From positions 1 to 64,000 of the forward strand of contig NZ_BARE01000027.1 in assembly GCF_000367345.1 (NCBI RefSeq): a stretch of DNA of 64,000 nt, in the 5' to 3' direction. Shown here one piece after another: positions 1 through 13,046 of the stretch. This stretch comes from Sphingobium xenophagum NBRC 107872. GTDB taxonomy: Bacteria; Pseudomonadota; Alphaproteobacteria; Sphingomonadales; Sphingomonadaceae. Made by a program: the position numbers and the translations under genes. Under the pieces are notes generated by a model, which was not told the DNA's origin, did no database searches, and worked only from the letters and a program-made list of their open reading frames with translations. Position 1 is the stretch's first letter. The number at the start of each line of letters is the position of its first letter.

Positions 1-118
1 TAACACCGCAGATTCGGTCAACTGCGAAAATGGCCTGAGCGCGATTTTTTGTTGAGATCATTCACGGAAATGACGCCAAAACCCGTCAAACATCGGGGTT
101 TGCACGCGCTGCCAAAGC

Positions 119-157
119 AAATGGCGCAGGCAGCTTTTTTGCCGCCTGCGCCATTTT
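119..157 (-). terminator. Putative terminator downstream of pobA
   Basis: A perfect 13-bp inverted repeat (119-131 with 144-156) has a 12-nt loop containing a T run. It begins 43 bp beyond the pobA stop on the minus strand, where a transcription end is expected. The rest of 1-198 shows no convincing gene. Confidence 0.65.
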
Positions 158-198
158 CCACTGCCCGATCCTGGCAGAAACAGCGAATCAGCGGGCGC

Positions 199-1573
<1,375 letters not shown>

Positions 1574-2134
1574 ATGCCCGATACCCTGCCCCGCCGCACG
1601 CTGCTCAAGGCCATGCCGGGTTTCGCGCTTGCCGGTGCAGCCACCCCGGCCATGGCGGTACCTTCCGACGCACTGGCTACGCCGCCGCTCACCCTTGCCA
1701 TGCGGCTACGCGTGCTGATCGGCACGCCGCAGGAACTTGGCACTGTCGATGGTGTGCGCAAGCGCGTCATTCCCATTACCGGCGGCAGCGTGGATGGCCC
1801 GCGCCTGACCGGCAAAATCCTGCCCGGCGGCGCAGACTGGCAGTCCATCCGCCCGGATGGGACCGCCGACATTCTCGCCCGCTATTCGATCGAGGCCAGC
1901 GACGGCGCTATCCTGTCCATCGTCAATCCGGGCTATCGCCATGGGCCCGCCCCGGTGCTGGCCCGGATCGCAGCGGGAGAGATAGTCGACCCTGCCCTCT
2001 ATTATTTTCGCACCACCCCCCGGTTCGAGGTGGCGAGCGATGGTCCGCACGCATGGCTTGGCCGCACGGTCTTTCTCTGCACCGCGGCGCGCTATAGAGA
2101 CCATGTGCGGCTCGATATTTTCGCGGTTGGCTAA
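1574..2134 (+). CDS. Exported DUF3237 (UPF0311) family protein
   Basis: A 186-aa protein whose N-terminus has a twin-arginine-like start (PRRTLLK), a hydrophobic stretch and an AMA cleavage-like site, so it is probably exported. The rest is a DUF3237 domain, recognisable from the spaced motifs GTVDGVRKRVIPITGG, DGTADILARYS and YYFRTTPRFE. No biochemical role is established for the family that I can rely on. The ATG at 1574 is chosen because GGAGAGGAG precedes it; an upstream in-frame GTG at 1559 would break the signal. It lies 16 bp before the aromatic-acid transporter, so a role next to 4-hydroxybenzoate uptake or metabolism is plausible. Two further DUF3237 genes occur at 37.9-38.8 kb beside other oxidoreductases. 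Confidence 0.85.
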   Translation: MPDTLPRRTLLKAMPGFALAGAATPAMAVPSDALATPPLTLAMRLRVLIGTPQELGTVDGVRKRVIPITGGSVDGPRLTGKILPGGADWQSIRPDGTADILARYSIEASDGAILSIVNPGYRHGPAPVLARIAAGEIVDPALYYFRTTPRFEVASDGPHAWLGRTVFLCTAARYRDHVRLDIFAVG

Positions 2135-2150
2135 AAATAAAGGATTGAGG

Positions 2151-3458
2151 ATGGCGGAACAGGCAACGGACCTCCGGCGGCAACTGGACGAAGCGCCGAT
2201 GGGGCGGCTTCAAATCATTGCGATCATATTGTGTGTTCTGCTCAATGCGCTGGACGGGTTCGATGTGCTGGCCATCAGCTTCGCGTCGCCCGGCATTGCG
2301 AAGGAATGGGGTGTCGATCGCGCCGCGCTTGGCCTCGTCCTCTCGATGGAACTGATCGGCATGGCGGTCGGATCGGTCCTGCTCGGCAATGTTGCCGACC
2401 GGATCGGACGACGCCCGACCATTATCTTCTGCCTCATCGTCATGGCGCTCGGCATGGGCGCGGCGACGCAGGCGTGGGATGTCATTTCGCTCTCGATCAT
2501 CCGCCTGGCCACGGGCCTTGGCATTGGCGGGATGCTCGCCTGCACCAATGCGATGGTCGCCGAACTCGCCAATGCCCGCGCGCGCAGCCTGGCTGTCGCC
2601 ATCATGGCGGCGGGCTATCCGGCGGGGGCGATCTTGGGTGGATCGGTCGCCTCCCAATTACTGGTCGCGGGCAATTGGCGCGACATCTTCCTGCTGGGCG
2701 GCATCGCCACGGCCCTCTTCCTGCCGTTCATCTGGTTTCTGCTGCCTGAATCGATCGGCTTCCTGCTGCAAAAGCGCCCCGCCAACGCCTTGTCGCGGAT
2801 CAATGATGCGCTTGGCCGACTGGGCCAGCCGCTGATCGACGCCCTGCCCCCGGTTGATGCCGGCGCGCCCAAAGCCTCTTTCGCCGCGCTGTTCGCACCG
2901 GGCCTGGCGCGCACCACCATCCTGCTGACGCTGGCCTATTTCTGCCATATCATGACCTTCTATTTCATCCTGAAATGGGTGCCCAAGATTGTCGTCGACA
3001 TGGGCTATGCGCCTTCGGCCGCGGGCGGTGTGCTGGTATGGGCCAATGTCGGCGGCCTGCTTGGCGCCTTGCTGCTGAGCGCGCTCAGCTGGCGGATCGC
3101 GATCCGGCCACTCGTCATCATCGCCATGGTCGCCTCGACCTGTCTCGTTACCCTGTTCGGTCAGGAGCAGACGACGCTGCCGGGGCTCAGCCTGATTGCC
3201 GCCGCCGCCGGTTTCTGCACCAATGGCGCGGTCGTCGGCCTTTACGCGCTGGTTGCCCAATCCTTCCCGACCGCCGTGCGCGCCGGGGGGACCGGCATTG
3301 TCATCGGCGTGGGCAGAGGCGGCGCGGCGCTGGGCCCCATATTGGCGGGCTTGCTGTTCAGCCTCGATGTCAGCCTGCCCTGGGTTGCGTTCGCCATGGC
3401 GCTTGGATCGCTGATCGGCGCAGGCCTGCTCATCCCGCTGCGTCCCCGCCCCGCCTGA
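2151..3458 (+). CDS. MFS transporter, aromatic acid:H+ symporter type
   Basis: A 435-aa inner-membrane protein with about 12 hydrophobic segments. It carries the LDGFD motif in the first membrane helix, as in PcaK/BenK/MhpT-type aromatic-acid symporters, and the loop 2-3 MFS motif (GNVADRIGRRPTII). The start at 2151 follows GAGG; the open frame upstream overlaps the DUF3237 gene and lacks family similarity. It lies between the DUF3237 gene and the PobR-like regulator, opposite pobA, so 4-hydroxybenzoate or protocatechuate is the likely substrate. The substrate is inferred from context. Confidence 0.9.
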   Translation: MAEQATDLRRQLDEAPMGRLQIIAIILCVLLNALDGFDVLAISFASPGIAKEWGVDRAALGLVLSMELIGMAVGSVLLGNVADRIGRRPTIIFCLIVMALGMGAATQAWDVISLSIIRLATGLGIGGMLACTNAMVAELANARARSLAVAIMAAGYPAGAILGGSVASQLLVAGNWRDIFLLGGIATALFLPFIWFLLPESIGFLLQKRPANALSRINDALGRLGQPLIDALPPVDAGAPKASFAALFAPGLARTTILLTLAYFCHIMTFYFILKWVPKIVVDMGYAPSAAGGVLVWANVGGLLGALLLSALSWRIAIRPLVIIAMVASTCLVTLFGQEQTTLPGLSLIAAAAGFCTNGAVVGLYALVAQSFPTAVRAGGTGIVIGVGRGGAALGPILAGLLFSLDVSLPWVAFAMALGSLIGAGLLIPLRPRPA

Positions 3459-3469
3459 CGCGCCCGCGC

Positions 3470-4342
3470 ATGTCGGTCGACCCGGTCCCCAGCTTCTATC
3501 TTTATGGCGAACCGCAGCGCAGCGTGGCGGAAGGGTTCGTCCATGTCGAAAGTCTGGACGACCGATCGCGCCCCAGCGAGTGGACGATCCGCCCGCACGT
3601 CCATCGTGATCTCCACCATATCATCCTGATCGCGCGGGGCGGTGGCGCGATGCAGGCCGAAGCCCACGAATTCCGGTTCGAGGCGCCCTGCCTGTTGCTG
3701 GTCCCGGCGGGGATCGTCCACGGTTTCACCTGGCATCGCGAATCCAGCGGCCATGTCACCACCATCGCGGCGGCCTATCTGCGCCATCTTGTCGCCCGCG
3801 ACGCCGATCTCGCACCGCTCTTTGCCCATCCCCATGCGGTCATGCTGCCACAGGCGGAGGGCGACGCTGCCGAAGCGGCGATCGCGCGGATGGCGCAGGA
3901 ACTGGGCTGGTCCGGCCCCGGCCAGCGCGCTGCGGTCGAATCCGCCCTGCTGCACCTCATGGTCCTGGCGCTGCGCCACACTGCCCTCACGCAACAGGCG
4001 CAGCCCGGCACCGCGCGTCAGGCAGCGCTTGTCGCGCGGTTGCGCGAACGGATCGAACGGCGCTTCCGCCAGCGCGAGCCGGTATCGGAGCATGCCCGCG
4101 CGCTGGGCGTCAGCCTTACCGCCTTGCGGCACGCCTGCGCGCGCGTCGCGGGCACATCGCCTGCCCAGATGCTCGATGACCGCGCCTTGCTGGAGGCGCG
4201 CCGCCTGCTGCTTTATTCGCAAATGTCGGTGGCAGAGATAGCCTATGCCACAGGCTTTGAAGACCCCGCCTATTTCTCTCGCTTCTTCGCCCGCCATATC
4301 GGCCAGCCGCCCCGTGTCTGGCGCGCTGCCAGAGACAGTTGA
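3470..4342 (+). CDS. AraC-family activator, PobR-like
   Basis: A 290-aa regulator with an N-terminal cupin-like sensor domain (about residues 1-130, including IRPHVHRDLHHIILI) and a C-terminal double helix-turn-helix of AraC type (about 190-285, ending MSVAEIAYATGFEDPAYFSRFF and a proline-containing tail). The opening PSFYLYGEPQ resembles PobR proteins of the AraC class, which activate pobA when 4-hydroxybenzoate is bound. It follows the transporter by 11 bp and is probably co-transcribed, divergent from pobA. The start is the first ATG after the transporter stop. The family call is firm; the PobR identity is inferred. Confidence 0.88.
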   Translation: MSVDPVPSFYLYGEPQRSVAEGFVHVESLDDRSRPSEWTIRPHVHRDLHHIILIARGGGAMQAEAHEFRFEAPCLLLVPAGIVHGFTWHRESSGHVTTIAAAYLRHLVARDADLAPLFAHPHAVMLPQAEGDAAEAAIARMAQELGWSGPGQRAAVESALLHLMVLALRHTALTQQAQPGTARQAALVARLRERIERRFRQREPVSEHARALGVSLTALRHACARVAGTSPAQMLDDRALLEARRLLLYSQMSVAEIAYATGFEDPAYFSRFFARHIGQPPRVWRAARDS

Positions 4343-4373
4343 ACCCGTCCGCCCCCGGCCCTATGCGTGGCCC

Positions 4374-4601
4374 ATGACCGTGGACAAGCTGACCGACCTG
4401 CTCGTGGCGAAATTGCTGCGCGACCATGGCAAGAGCAAACATCATTGGCGCACGCTGATCGGCCCGATCCGCCTCTACAGCCGCGCCACCCACCCCCATT
4501 GCAACTGGTCGGTCACGCCCACCGGCCCCTTTGCCGATGTCGCCCGGCTCGAAACCCTGCTCGACGAACTCAGGCTGGCGCATCCTTTCATCACCGCCTG
4601 A
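4374..4601 (+). CDS. Small conserved-looking protein, unknown function
   Basis: A 75-aa reading frame that begins 31 bp after the AraC gene on the same strand and ends just before a strong bidirectional hairpin. The sequence is hydrophilic, has no membrane segment or signal, and looks protein-like, with a basic middle (HGKSKHHWRTLIGP) and an amphipathic C-terminal helix. I do not recognise the family. The ATG at 4374 gives a compact protein, but the frame is open upstream into the AraC gene, so the start is uncertain. Confidence 0.55.
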   Translation: MTVDKLTDLLVAKLLRDHGKSKHHWRTLIGPIRLYSRATHPHCNWSVTPTGPFADVARLETLLDELRLAHPFITA

Positions 4602-4608
4602 CACACGG

Positions 4609-4643
4609 AAAAGGCGCGGTCGGTTTCCCGCCGCGCCTTTCTT
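4609..4643. terminator. Bidirectional terminator between converging operons
   Basis: A perfect 10-bp inverted repeat (4610-4619 AAAGGCGCGG with 4631-4640) has an 11-nt loop. A-rich and T-rich flanks lie on both sides. It sits exactly between the plus-strand small gene and the end of ligC on the minus strand. Confidence 0.75.
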
Positions 4644-4664
4644 GCGACCCCGAAGGGATCTCCA

Positions 4665-5603
4665 CTATACCAGTTGCTGCTCCAGCTCACCGAGCACGCG
4701 ATAGCAATCGAACACCTTTGCGACGCTCGAATTGGGTTCGCGGCCTTCACGGATCGCGCTGATGAATTCGCGGTCCTGCAATTCGATGCCGTTCATCGAC
4801 ACAGCGACGTTGCTGACGTCGATCGGCTCTTCCTTGCCGTTCACCAGATCGTCGTAGCGCGCGATATAGGTGCCAGTGTCGCCGATATAGCGGAAGAAGG
4901 TGCCGAGCGGCCCGTCATTGTTGAACGACAATGACAGGGTGCAGATGGCCCCGCTTTCGCTCTTCAACTGGATCGACATGTCCATCGCAATGCCCAGTTC
5001 CGGGTGGATCGGTCCCTGCATCGCATGGGCGGACACGATCTTGCCCGCCTGATAGGCAAACAGATCGACCGTGTGCGCGGCATGGTGCCATAACAGATGG
5101 TCGGTCCAGGACCGCGCCTCACCCTTGGCATTGATATTCTTGCGGCGGAAGAAATAGGTCTGCACATCCATCTGCTGGATGTTCAGCTCACCTGCCGTGA
5201 TGAGGTTATGGACATATTGGTGGCTGGGATTGAACCGCCGCGTATGGCCGACCATGCAGGTCAGCCCGGTTTCCTTTTGCTTGGCCAGCACCGCCTGCGC
5301 ATCGGCCCAGCTGTCGGCCAGCGGAATTTCGACCTGGACATGCTTGCCTGCATCCATGCAGGCAATGGCCTGCGCCGCATGCATTTGCGTCGGCGTGCAC
5401 AGGATCACCGCGTCGACATCATCGCGGGTCAATGTGTCCGCAAGGTCGGTGGTCGCATGACCGATGCCATATTTGTCGGCAATCGCCTGGGTCGCGTCCA
5501 GACGGCGCCCGACCAGAGACGTCACGCTTACGCCGTCGATGTTCTTCAGGCCATCCAGATGCTTTTCGCCAAAGGCGCCGGCACCAGCCAGGGCAATACG
5601 CAT
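4665..5603 (-). CDS. ligC: 4-carboxy-2-hydroxymuconate-6-semialdehyde dehydrogenase (LigC)
   Basis: A 312-aa cytoplasmic Gfo/Idh/MocA-family NADP-dependent oxidoreductase (LigC of Sphingobium SYK-6 is about 315 aa). It oxidises the hemiacetal form of the ring-cleavage product to 2-pyrone-4,6-dicarboxylate. The Rossmann motif GAGAFG is at residues 7-12, followed by the family signature VQVEIPLADS near residue 90, where the usual EKP lysine motif is replaced by EIP as in LigC proteins. The HHAAHTVDLF segment lies in the C-terminal domain. It is the last gene of the ligJ-ligA-ligB-ligC transcript, about 100 bp after ligB with a palindromic repeat between them. Confidence 0.95.
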   Translation of the reverse strand: MRIALAGAGAFGEKHLDGLKNIDGVSVTSLVGRRLDATQAIADKYGIGHATTDLADTLTRDDVDAVILCTPTQMHAAQAIACMDAGKHVQVEIPLADSWADAQAVLAKQKETGLTCMVGHTRRFNPSHQYVHNLITAGELNIQQMDVQTYFFRRKNINAKGEARSWTDHLLWHHAAHTVDLFAYQAGKIVSAHAMQGPIHPELGIAMDMSIQLKSESGAICTLSLSFNNDGPLGTFFRYIGDTGTYIARYDDLVNGKEEPIDVSNVAVSMNGIELQDREFISAIREGREPNSSVAKVFDCYRVLGELEQQLV

Positions 5604-5624
5604 GAGAAACTCCGTATATGTACG

Positions 5625-5646
5625 CCCCTCCCCTTCAGGGGAGGGG
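5625..5646. repeat. REP-like palindrome between ligB and ligC
   Basis: A perfect 10-bp inverted repeat with a 2-nt loop (CCCCTCCCCT-TC-AGGGGAGGGG) followed by G-rich sequence to about 5660. It resembles the extragenic palindromes scattered through sphingomonad genomes. Inside the operon it could stabilise the upstream mRNA or reduce ligC expression. Confidence 0.6.
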
Positions 5647-5705
5647 TCGGGGTGGGGGCTTGAGGCAAGCGCAAAGTAGATCGGGCGCCCTGCCTCACAT
5701 CATTA

Positions 5706-7053
<1,348 letters not shown>

Positions 7054-7057
<4 letters not shown>

Positions 7058-8079
7058 AGTCCCCTCTCCTTCAATTTGGCGTCAAGCCGGGGAAAGACGC
7101 GACGGGCATTGCCCTCGAAAATGGCGGCGCGCTCGGCATCGCTGATGTCCAGCGCGTCGACATAGCGTTTGGTGTCGTCGAAATATTGGCCGGTGGTCGG
7201 ATCGATCCCGCGCACCGCGCCCACCATTTCAGACCCGAACAGGATATTCTTGTTGTCGATGACGTCGGCCAGCAGGTCGATGCCTGGCTGATGATAGACG
7301 CAGGTGTCGAAAAAGATGTTGTTCATCAGATGGGTCGACAGATCGGGCTTTTTCAGCATGTCGGCCAATCCGCGATACCGCCCCCAATGATAGGGCACCG
7401 CGCCGCCACCATGCGGGATGATGAAGCGCAGCGTCGGGAAATCCTTGAACAGATCGCCCTCCAGCAACTGCATGAAGGCAATCGTGTCCGCCGCGATATA
7501 ATAGCCGCCAGTCGCGTGCATCGCCGGGTTGCAGCTGCCCGACACATGGATCATCGCCGGGACGTCCAGCTCGACCATCTTCTCGTAAAAGGGATACCAA
7601 TATTTGTCGGTGAGCGGCGGATGGGTGAAATGTCCGCCGCCCGGATCGGGATTGAGGTTGCAGCCGATAAAGCCCAGCTGCGTGACGCACCGCTCCAGTT
7701 CCGCGATGCTGTTGCTCATGTCCGCCTTGGGCGACTGGGGCAGCATGCATACGCCGACGAAGGTTTCGGGGAACATCGCCACCACCCGCGCGATCAGGTC
7801 GTTGCAGCGGATCGCCCATTCCTTCGCAATCGCCTCATCGCCCACATGCGGGGCCATGGCCGACGCGCGCGGCGAAAAGATCGTCAGGTCCGCACCGCGC
7901 TCCTTGATCAGGCGCAACTGGTTCGCCTCGATCGTCTCGCGAATTTCCGCGTCGCTAATCTCCGGATAGGGCGGACACGGCGTCCCGGCCTTGAACGCGG
8001 CCTTCTGCTCTTCGCGCCAGGCATCATGCCCTTTGGGCAACACCGTATAATGGCCATGGCAATCGATAATCAGGCTCAT
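7054..8079 (-). CDS. ligJ: 4-oxalomesaconate hydratase (LigJ)
   Basis: A 341-aa amidohydrolase-superfamily enzyme, the same length as SYK-6 LigJ, that hydrates 4-oxalomesaconate to 4-carboxy-4-hydroxy-2-oxoadipate. The metal-binding HxH pair is His8/His10 (DCHGHY). Later conserved blocks are MIHVSGSCNP, FIIPHGGGAVPYH and NILFGSEMVGAV. It is upstream of ligA with an ATGA overlap and follows the DUF1932 dehydrogenase gene across a 120-bp gap that contains repeat-like hairpins. Confidence 0.95.
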
Positions 8080-8130
8080 CCGCGCTTGTCTCCAACTATC
8101 CTATCCAACGCCCCTCCCCTTTTTCCCGCG

Positions 8131-8190
8131 CTCCCGCGAAGGCGGTCGCCCGGTTCGGGTGGCGGGGCTGGACTCCCGCCCTGGCGGGAG
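8131..8190. repeat. REP-like hairpins between DUF1932 gene and ligJ
   Basis: The intergenic stretch contains CTCCCGCGAAGGCGG (8131-8145), which resembles a common sphingomonad extragenic repeat. It also contains a perfect 8-bp hairpin with a 2-nt loop (8173-8180 with 8183-8190). They may partly separate expression of the upstream dehydrogenase from ligJABC. Confidence 0.5.
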
Positions 8191-8199
8191 CACATAAGT

Positions 8200-9090
8200 C
8201 TATTCCGCCGCCTCGCGCGCCACCGACGCCGAAGCAGAAATTATCCCAATCTTCGCCCCCAGACCCTCCGGGACCATCGACGCCCGCAAAGCACCGATCG
8301 CCCGCTGCCGCTCGACCGTCCCGCGCGTCATCGCCGCGCCCGTGCCAAGCCCGTCGAGCGTCTTGACGACTTCCTCCATCTCGGCCGCGCGACGCAGGCC
8401 ATGCACCAGCATCCGGTCGAGATTATAATCGGCCCGCGCGTCCCACGGCTTCGCCTTTTCGCTCGCGTCGAGCGAGGCCAGCACCTCGTCCAGCACATCG
8501 GCCGCGTCCGCCGCCAGCACGCACTCGGCGGTCAGCGCTTCGATGCCCTTGACCATGACCGACCGGATCATCTTGATCGACGATGCCCGTCCGACGTCGG
8601 CGCCCACGACGCGAGTCCTCGCAAAACCCAGGGCCTGAAGCCCGGCCTCGGCCATCGGTGCCTTGTCGCCGCTCAGCAGCAATGGCACGTTCAGCCGCGC
8701 CGGATCGACCGGGGCCATCACCGCGACATCGACATAATGGGCGCCCGCCGCTTCGATCGCCTGCGCTGCCGCCTGCTTGGTCTGCGGCGCCACGCTGTTC
8801 AAGTCACAGAAAATCGCGCCGGGCGCGATCAGCGCCGCCGCCGCTTCCGCCACGACAAGCGCCTGGTCCGCCGTCACCAGCGACAGGATCAGATTCACGC
8901 CGTCCAGCGCATCCTCGATAAAGTGCGCGGGCAGCACGCCCGCCTGCGCATAGGCAGCCAACATCGCTTCGCGCGTGGCCGCGGATTCGGTTTTGATGTC
9001 ATAGACATGGGCAGCGGCAGCCCAGTCCCCCGCCAATGCAAAGGTGGACCCTGCTTCGCCAAACCCGATCAGACCGACTTCCTGCTCCAT
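8200..9090 (-). CDS. NAD(P)-binding 6-phosphogluconate dehydrogenase-like protein with DUF1932 domain
   Basis: A 296-aa protein of the beta-hydroxyacid dehydrogenase superfamily. An N-terminal Rossmann domain (GLIGFGEAGS, residues 6-15) precedes a helical DUF1932 domain (about 190-260). The segment GRASSIKMIRS near residue 170 carries the lysine expected at the catalytic position. It is the first enzyme gene of the ligJABC transcript, but no step of the standard protocatechuate 4,5-pathway needs it. It might reduce a hydroxy- or oxo-acid side product or serve a second substrate of the pathway; that is inference. The start at 9090 gives a Rossmann strand close to the N-terminus, as usual. Confidence 0.82.
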   Translation of the reverse strand: MEQEVGLIGFGEAGSTFALAGDWAAAAHVYDIKTESAATREAMLAAYAQAGVLPAHFIEDALDGVNLILSLVTADQALVVAEAAAALIAPGAIFCDLNSVAPQTKQAAAQAIEAAGAHYVDVAVMAPVDPARLNVPLLLSGDKAPMAEAGLQALGFARTRVVGADVGRASSIKMIRSVMVKGIEALTAECVLAADAADVLDEVLASLDASEKAKPWDARADYNLDRMLVHGLRRAAEMEEVVKTLDGLGTGAAMTRGTVERQRAIGALRASMVPEGLGAKIGIISASASVAREAAE

Positions 9091-9154
9091 GAAAAGGGGG
9101 ATGCCGGATTGTATGCCGAACGGCCAATCACATCCGGGGACAGGCTATAAGAAT

Positions 9155-10306
9155 TTACGAATTTACTTCTCCCGCTGCCTGTTCGATCGCTGCCATGAAT
9201 TGCTGCTGCAGGCGCGTCGGTCGCCAATCGGCCCGGCTCGTCAGGCCGATGGTGCGGCTGATCTCGCCGGGCGCCGGGCCAATATCCGCCACCATTCCGC
9301 TATCCAGTTCGACCCGCAACTGATCGACCGACAACAGGGTCAGATAGTCGCCGCTCACCAGCAATTGCCGCACTGTCATCACCGATCCGCATTCGATTGG
9401 TACCGCAGGCAAATCGCCGCCCAGCGCTGCGAACATCGCCCGCCACAACTGGCGCAGCGGCGTTCCTTCCGGCGGCAATATCCACGGAAAGCGGCGCAGG
9501 TCGTCGCCGTCCCATCCCTGCTCCAGCCTATGTCCCGCACGCGCAAAGATGGTCGGTCGATCCTCGAACAGGGGCTGCTGCACCAGATCCTGTCCGATCG
9601 TCGCATCGCGCAAGGCGCCGACCATCATGTCGATCTCGCCATCGCGCAGCGGCCCGACCAGTTCGGCATGCGACCCTTCCACGACCGAAATATCGACCTG
9701 CGGGAATTCGCGCCGGAAATTGGTGATCGCCAGCGGCAGCAGCCGCGCTCGGCTGAGCGGCATCGCGCCTACCAATATCCGCCCGCTTTCCTGCCCCCGC
9801 AGCTCGGCGATTTCCTCCAGCCCCTGTCGCAGTTCGGCCAGCGCGAGGCGCAACCGCCGTGCCAGGGCCACGCCGGCGCGGGTCAGCATCAGCCCCCGCC
9901 CCCGCCGCTCGGCCAGCCGCACCCCCAGCGCCAACCCCAGGTCGCCGACCGCGCGGTGGAGCGACGGCTCCGCTACCCCGACAATGGCCGCCGCCGCCGC
10001 ATAGCTGCCAGCGCGCGCCAGCGCGACAAAGGCGCGGATTTGCGCCGCCGTCACCCGGCTGCTGCCGATCAGCCGCAACGCAACCTCGACACGCGGCCTG
10101 AACCGCAACGCCACGTCGGTCGGCACCATCCCGCCCGGCCGTCGCTCGAACAGCGGTACGCCCAATTGCGCTTCTAGCTTGGCGATCCCCTGCGTCACCG
10201 CAGGCTGCGTCAGGTTGACCGCCCGCGCCGCCAGGCTGACACTGCCCTGATCGACCACGGCGGCCATCGCGGCCAGATGCCGGATATTGAACTGATCAGC
10301 CTCCAT
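9155..10306 (-). CDS. LysR-type regulator with two tandem winged-helix domains, probable lig regulator
   Basis: At 383 aa it is about 80 residues longer than a usual LysR regulator, because the DNA-binding unit is duplicated. The first winged helix is at about 8-66 (SLAARAVNLTQPAVTQGIAKLE). The second is at about 87-146 (RAFVALARAGSYAAAAAIVG, then LGVRLAERRGRGLMLT). A linker helix and an effector domain (about 176-375) follow. Its start lies 103 bp from the start of ligK, and the DUF1932-ligJABC genes follow 64 bp after its stop, so it can control both arms and itself. It probably has the role of LigR, but the tandem domain makes exact equivalence uncertain. Confidence 0.88.
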   Translation of the reverse strand: MEADQFNIRHLAAMAAVVDQGSVSLAARAVNLTQPAVTQGIAKLEAQLGVPLFERRPGGMVPTDVALRFRPRVEVALRLIGSSRVTAAQIRAFVALARAGSYAAAAAIVGVAEPSLHRAVGDLGLALGVRLAERRGRGLMLTRAGVALARRLRLALAELRQGLEEIAELRGQESGRILVGAMPLSRARLLPLAITNFRREFPQVDISVVEGSHAELVGPLRDGEIDMMVGALRDATIGQDLVQQPLFEDRPTIFARAGHRLEQGWDGDDLRRFPWILPPEGTPLRQLWRAMFAALGGDLPAVPIECGSVMTVRQLLVSGDYLTLLSVDQLRVELDSGMVADIGPAPGEISRTIGLTSRADWRPTRLQQQFMAAIEQAAGEVNS

Positions 10307-10409
10307 TTTTGATAATTAGCAAAATTTTATGTGCCCGCGCCATAACCGATTTGAGCATTGCGCTGCATATGTCCATGTCACTGTCGGTTTTAGGAAAAGG
10401 ATCAGCGCC
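10307..10409. promoter_or_regulatory. Shared divergent promoter of the lig operons
   Basis: A 103-bp gap between the LysR start and ligK. An AT-rich dyad ATAA-N11-TTAT (10312-10330), with TAATTAGC and AAAATTTTA inside, lies immediately upstream of the LysR start codon where it could overlap the leader. This is the best candidate LysR operator and fits autorepression. A purine-rich ribosome site (AGGAAAAGG) precedes ligK. Confidence 0.5.
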
Positions 10410-11076
10410 ATGTCCGGCATCGTCGTCCAGAATATCGAACGGGCGGAGCTTTCCGTCATTGACGGCCTCGCCCACTGCGGCGTCGCCACCGTGCATGAAG
10501 CCCAGGGCCGCACTGGCCTGCTCGCTCCCCATATGCGCCCCATCTATCCCGGTGCCCGTATCGCTGGCAGCGCCGTCACCATCTCCGCGCCTCCCGGCGA
10601 CAACTGGATGGTCCACGTCGCGATCGAGCAATTGAAGGACGGCGATATTCTCGTCCTCGCGCCAACCAGTCCCTGCACAGACGGCTATTTCGGCGACCTG
10701 CTCGCCACCTCCGCCCAGGCGCGCGGTTGTCGCGGCCTCATCATCGACGCAGGGGTCCGCGACCTGCGTGACCTGAAGCAGATGAATTTCCCGGTCTGGT
10801 CCAAGGCTGTCCATGCGCAGGGCACGATCAAGGCTACGCTGGGATCGGTCAATGTCCCGATCGTCTGCGCCAACGCTCTGGTCAATGCAGGCGACGTCGT
10901 GATCGCCGACGATGACGGCGTCTGCATCGTCCCCCGCGCCGATGCCGCATCGGTGCTGGAAAAGGCGCAGGCGCGCGAAGCGGCCGAAGAAGCCAAGCGG
11001 GTCCGCCTCGCGGCGGGTGAACTCGGCCTCGACATTTATAACATGCGTCCGCGGCTTGAAGAAATGGGCCTCAAAT

Positions 11077-11084
<8 letters not shown>
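10410..11084 (+). CDS. ligK: 4-carboxy-4-hydroxy-2-oxoadipate aldolase (LigK)
   Basis: A 224-aa class II (metal-dependent) aldolase of the RraA-like HMG/CHA family (SYK-6 LigK is about 228 aa). It cleaves 4-carboxy-4-hydroxy-2-oxoadipate to pyruvate and oxaloacetate. Family blocks are [20 protein letters not shown] (here [12 protein letters not shown]), [25 protein letters not shown] with the substrate-binding Arg, and [14 protein letters not shown]. The ATG at 10410 is preceded by AGGAAAAGG. It leads the plus-strand operon ligK-ligU-ligI and overlaps ligU by 8 bp. Confidence 0.95.
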
Positions 11085-13010
<1,926 letters not shown>

Positions 13011-13019
13011 CTGCGCATC

Positions 13020-13044
13020 GGGATCAGGCGCACAGCCTGATCCC
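13020..13044. terminator. Putative terminator after ligI
   Basis: A perfect 10-bp inverted repeat GGGATCAGGC / GCCTGATCCC has a 5-nt loop. It lies between converging ligI and the GGDEF/EAL gene, which ends at 13047. There is no T run, so it may be intrinsic only in part. Confidence 0.55.
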
Positions 13045-13046
13045 GG

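Noticed and set aside
1..198. Open frame of 95 codons on the minus strand across the pobA end
   Set aside because: It overlaps pobA out of frame and spans the terminator hairpin; no ribosome site or similarity.
7186..9150. 654-codon open frame on the plus strand
   Set aside because: It lies antisense to ligJ and the DUF1932 gene, is rich in Arg/His/Gln as expected for a GC-rich antisense frame, and has no recognisable domain.
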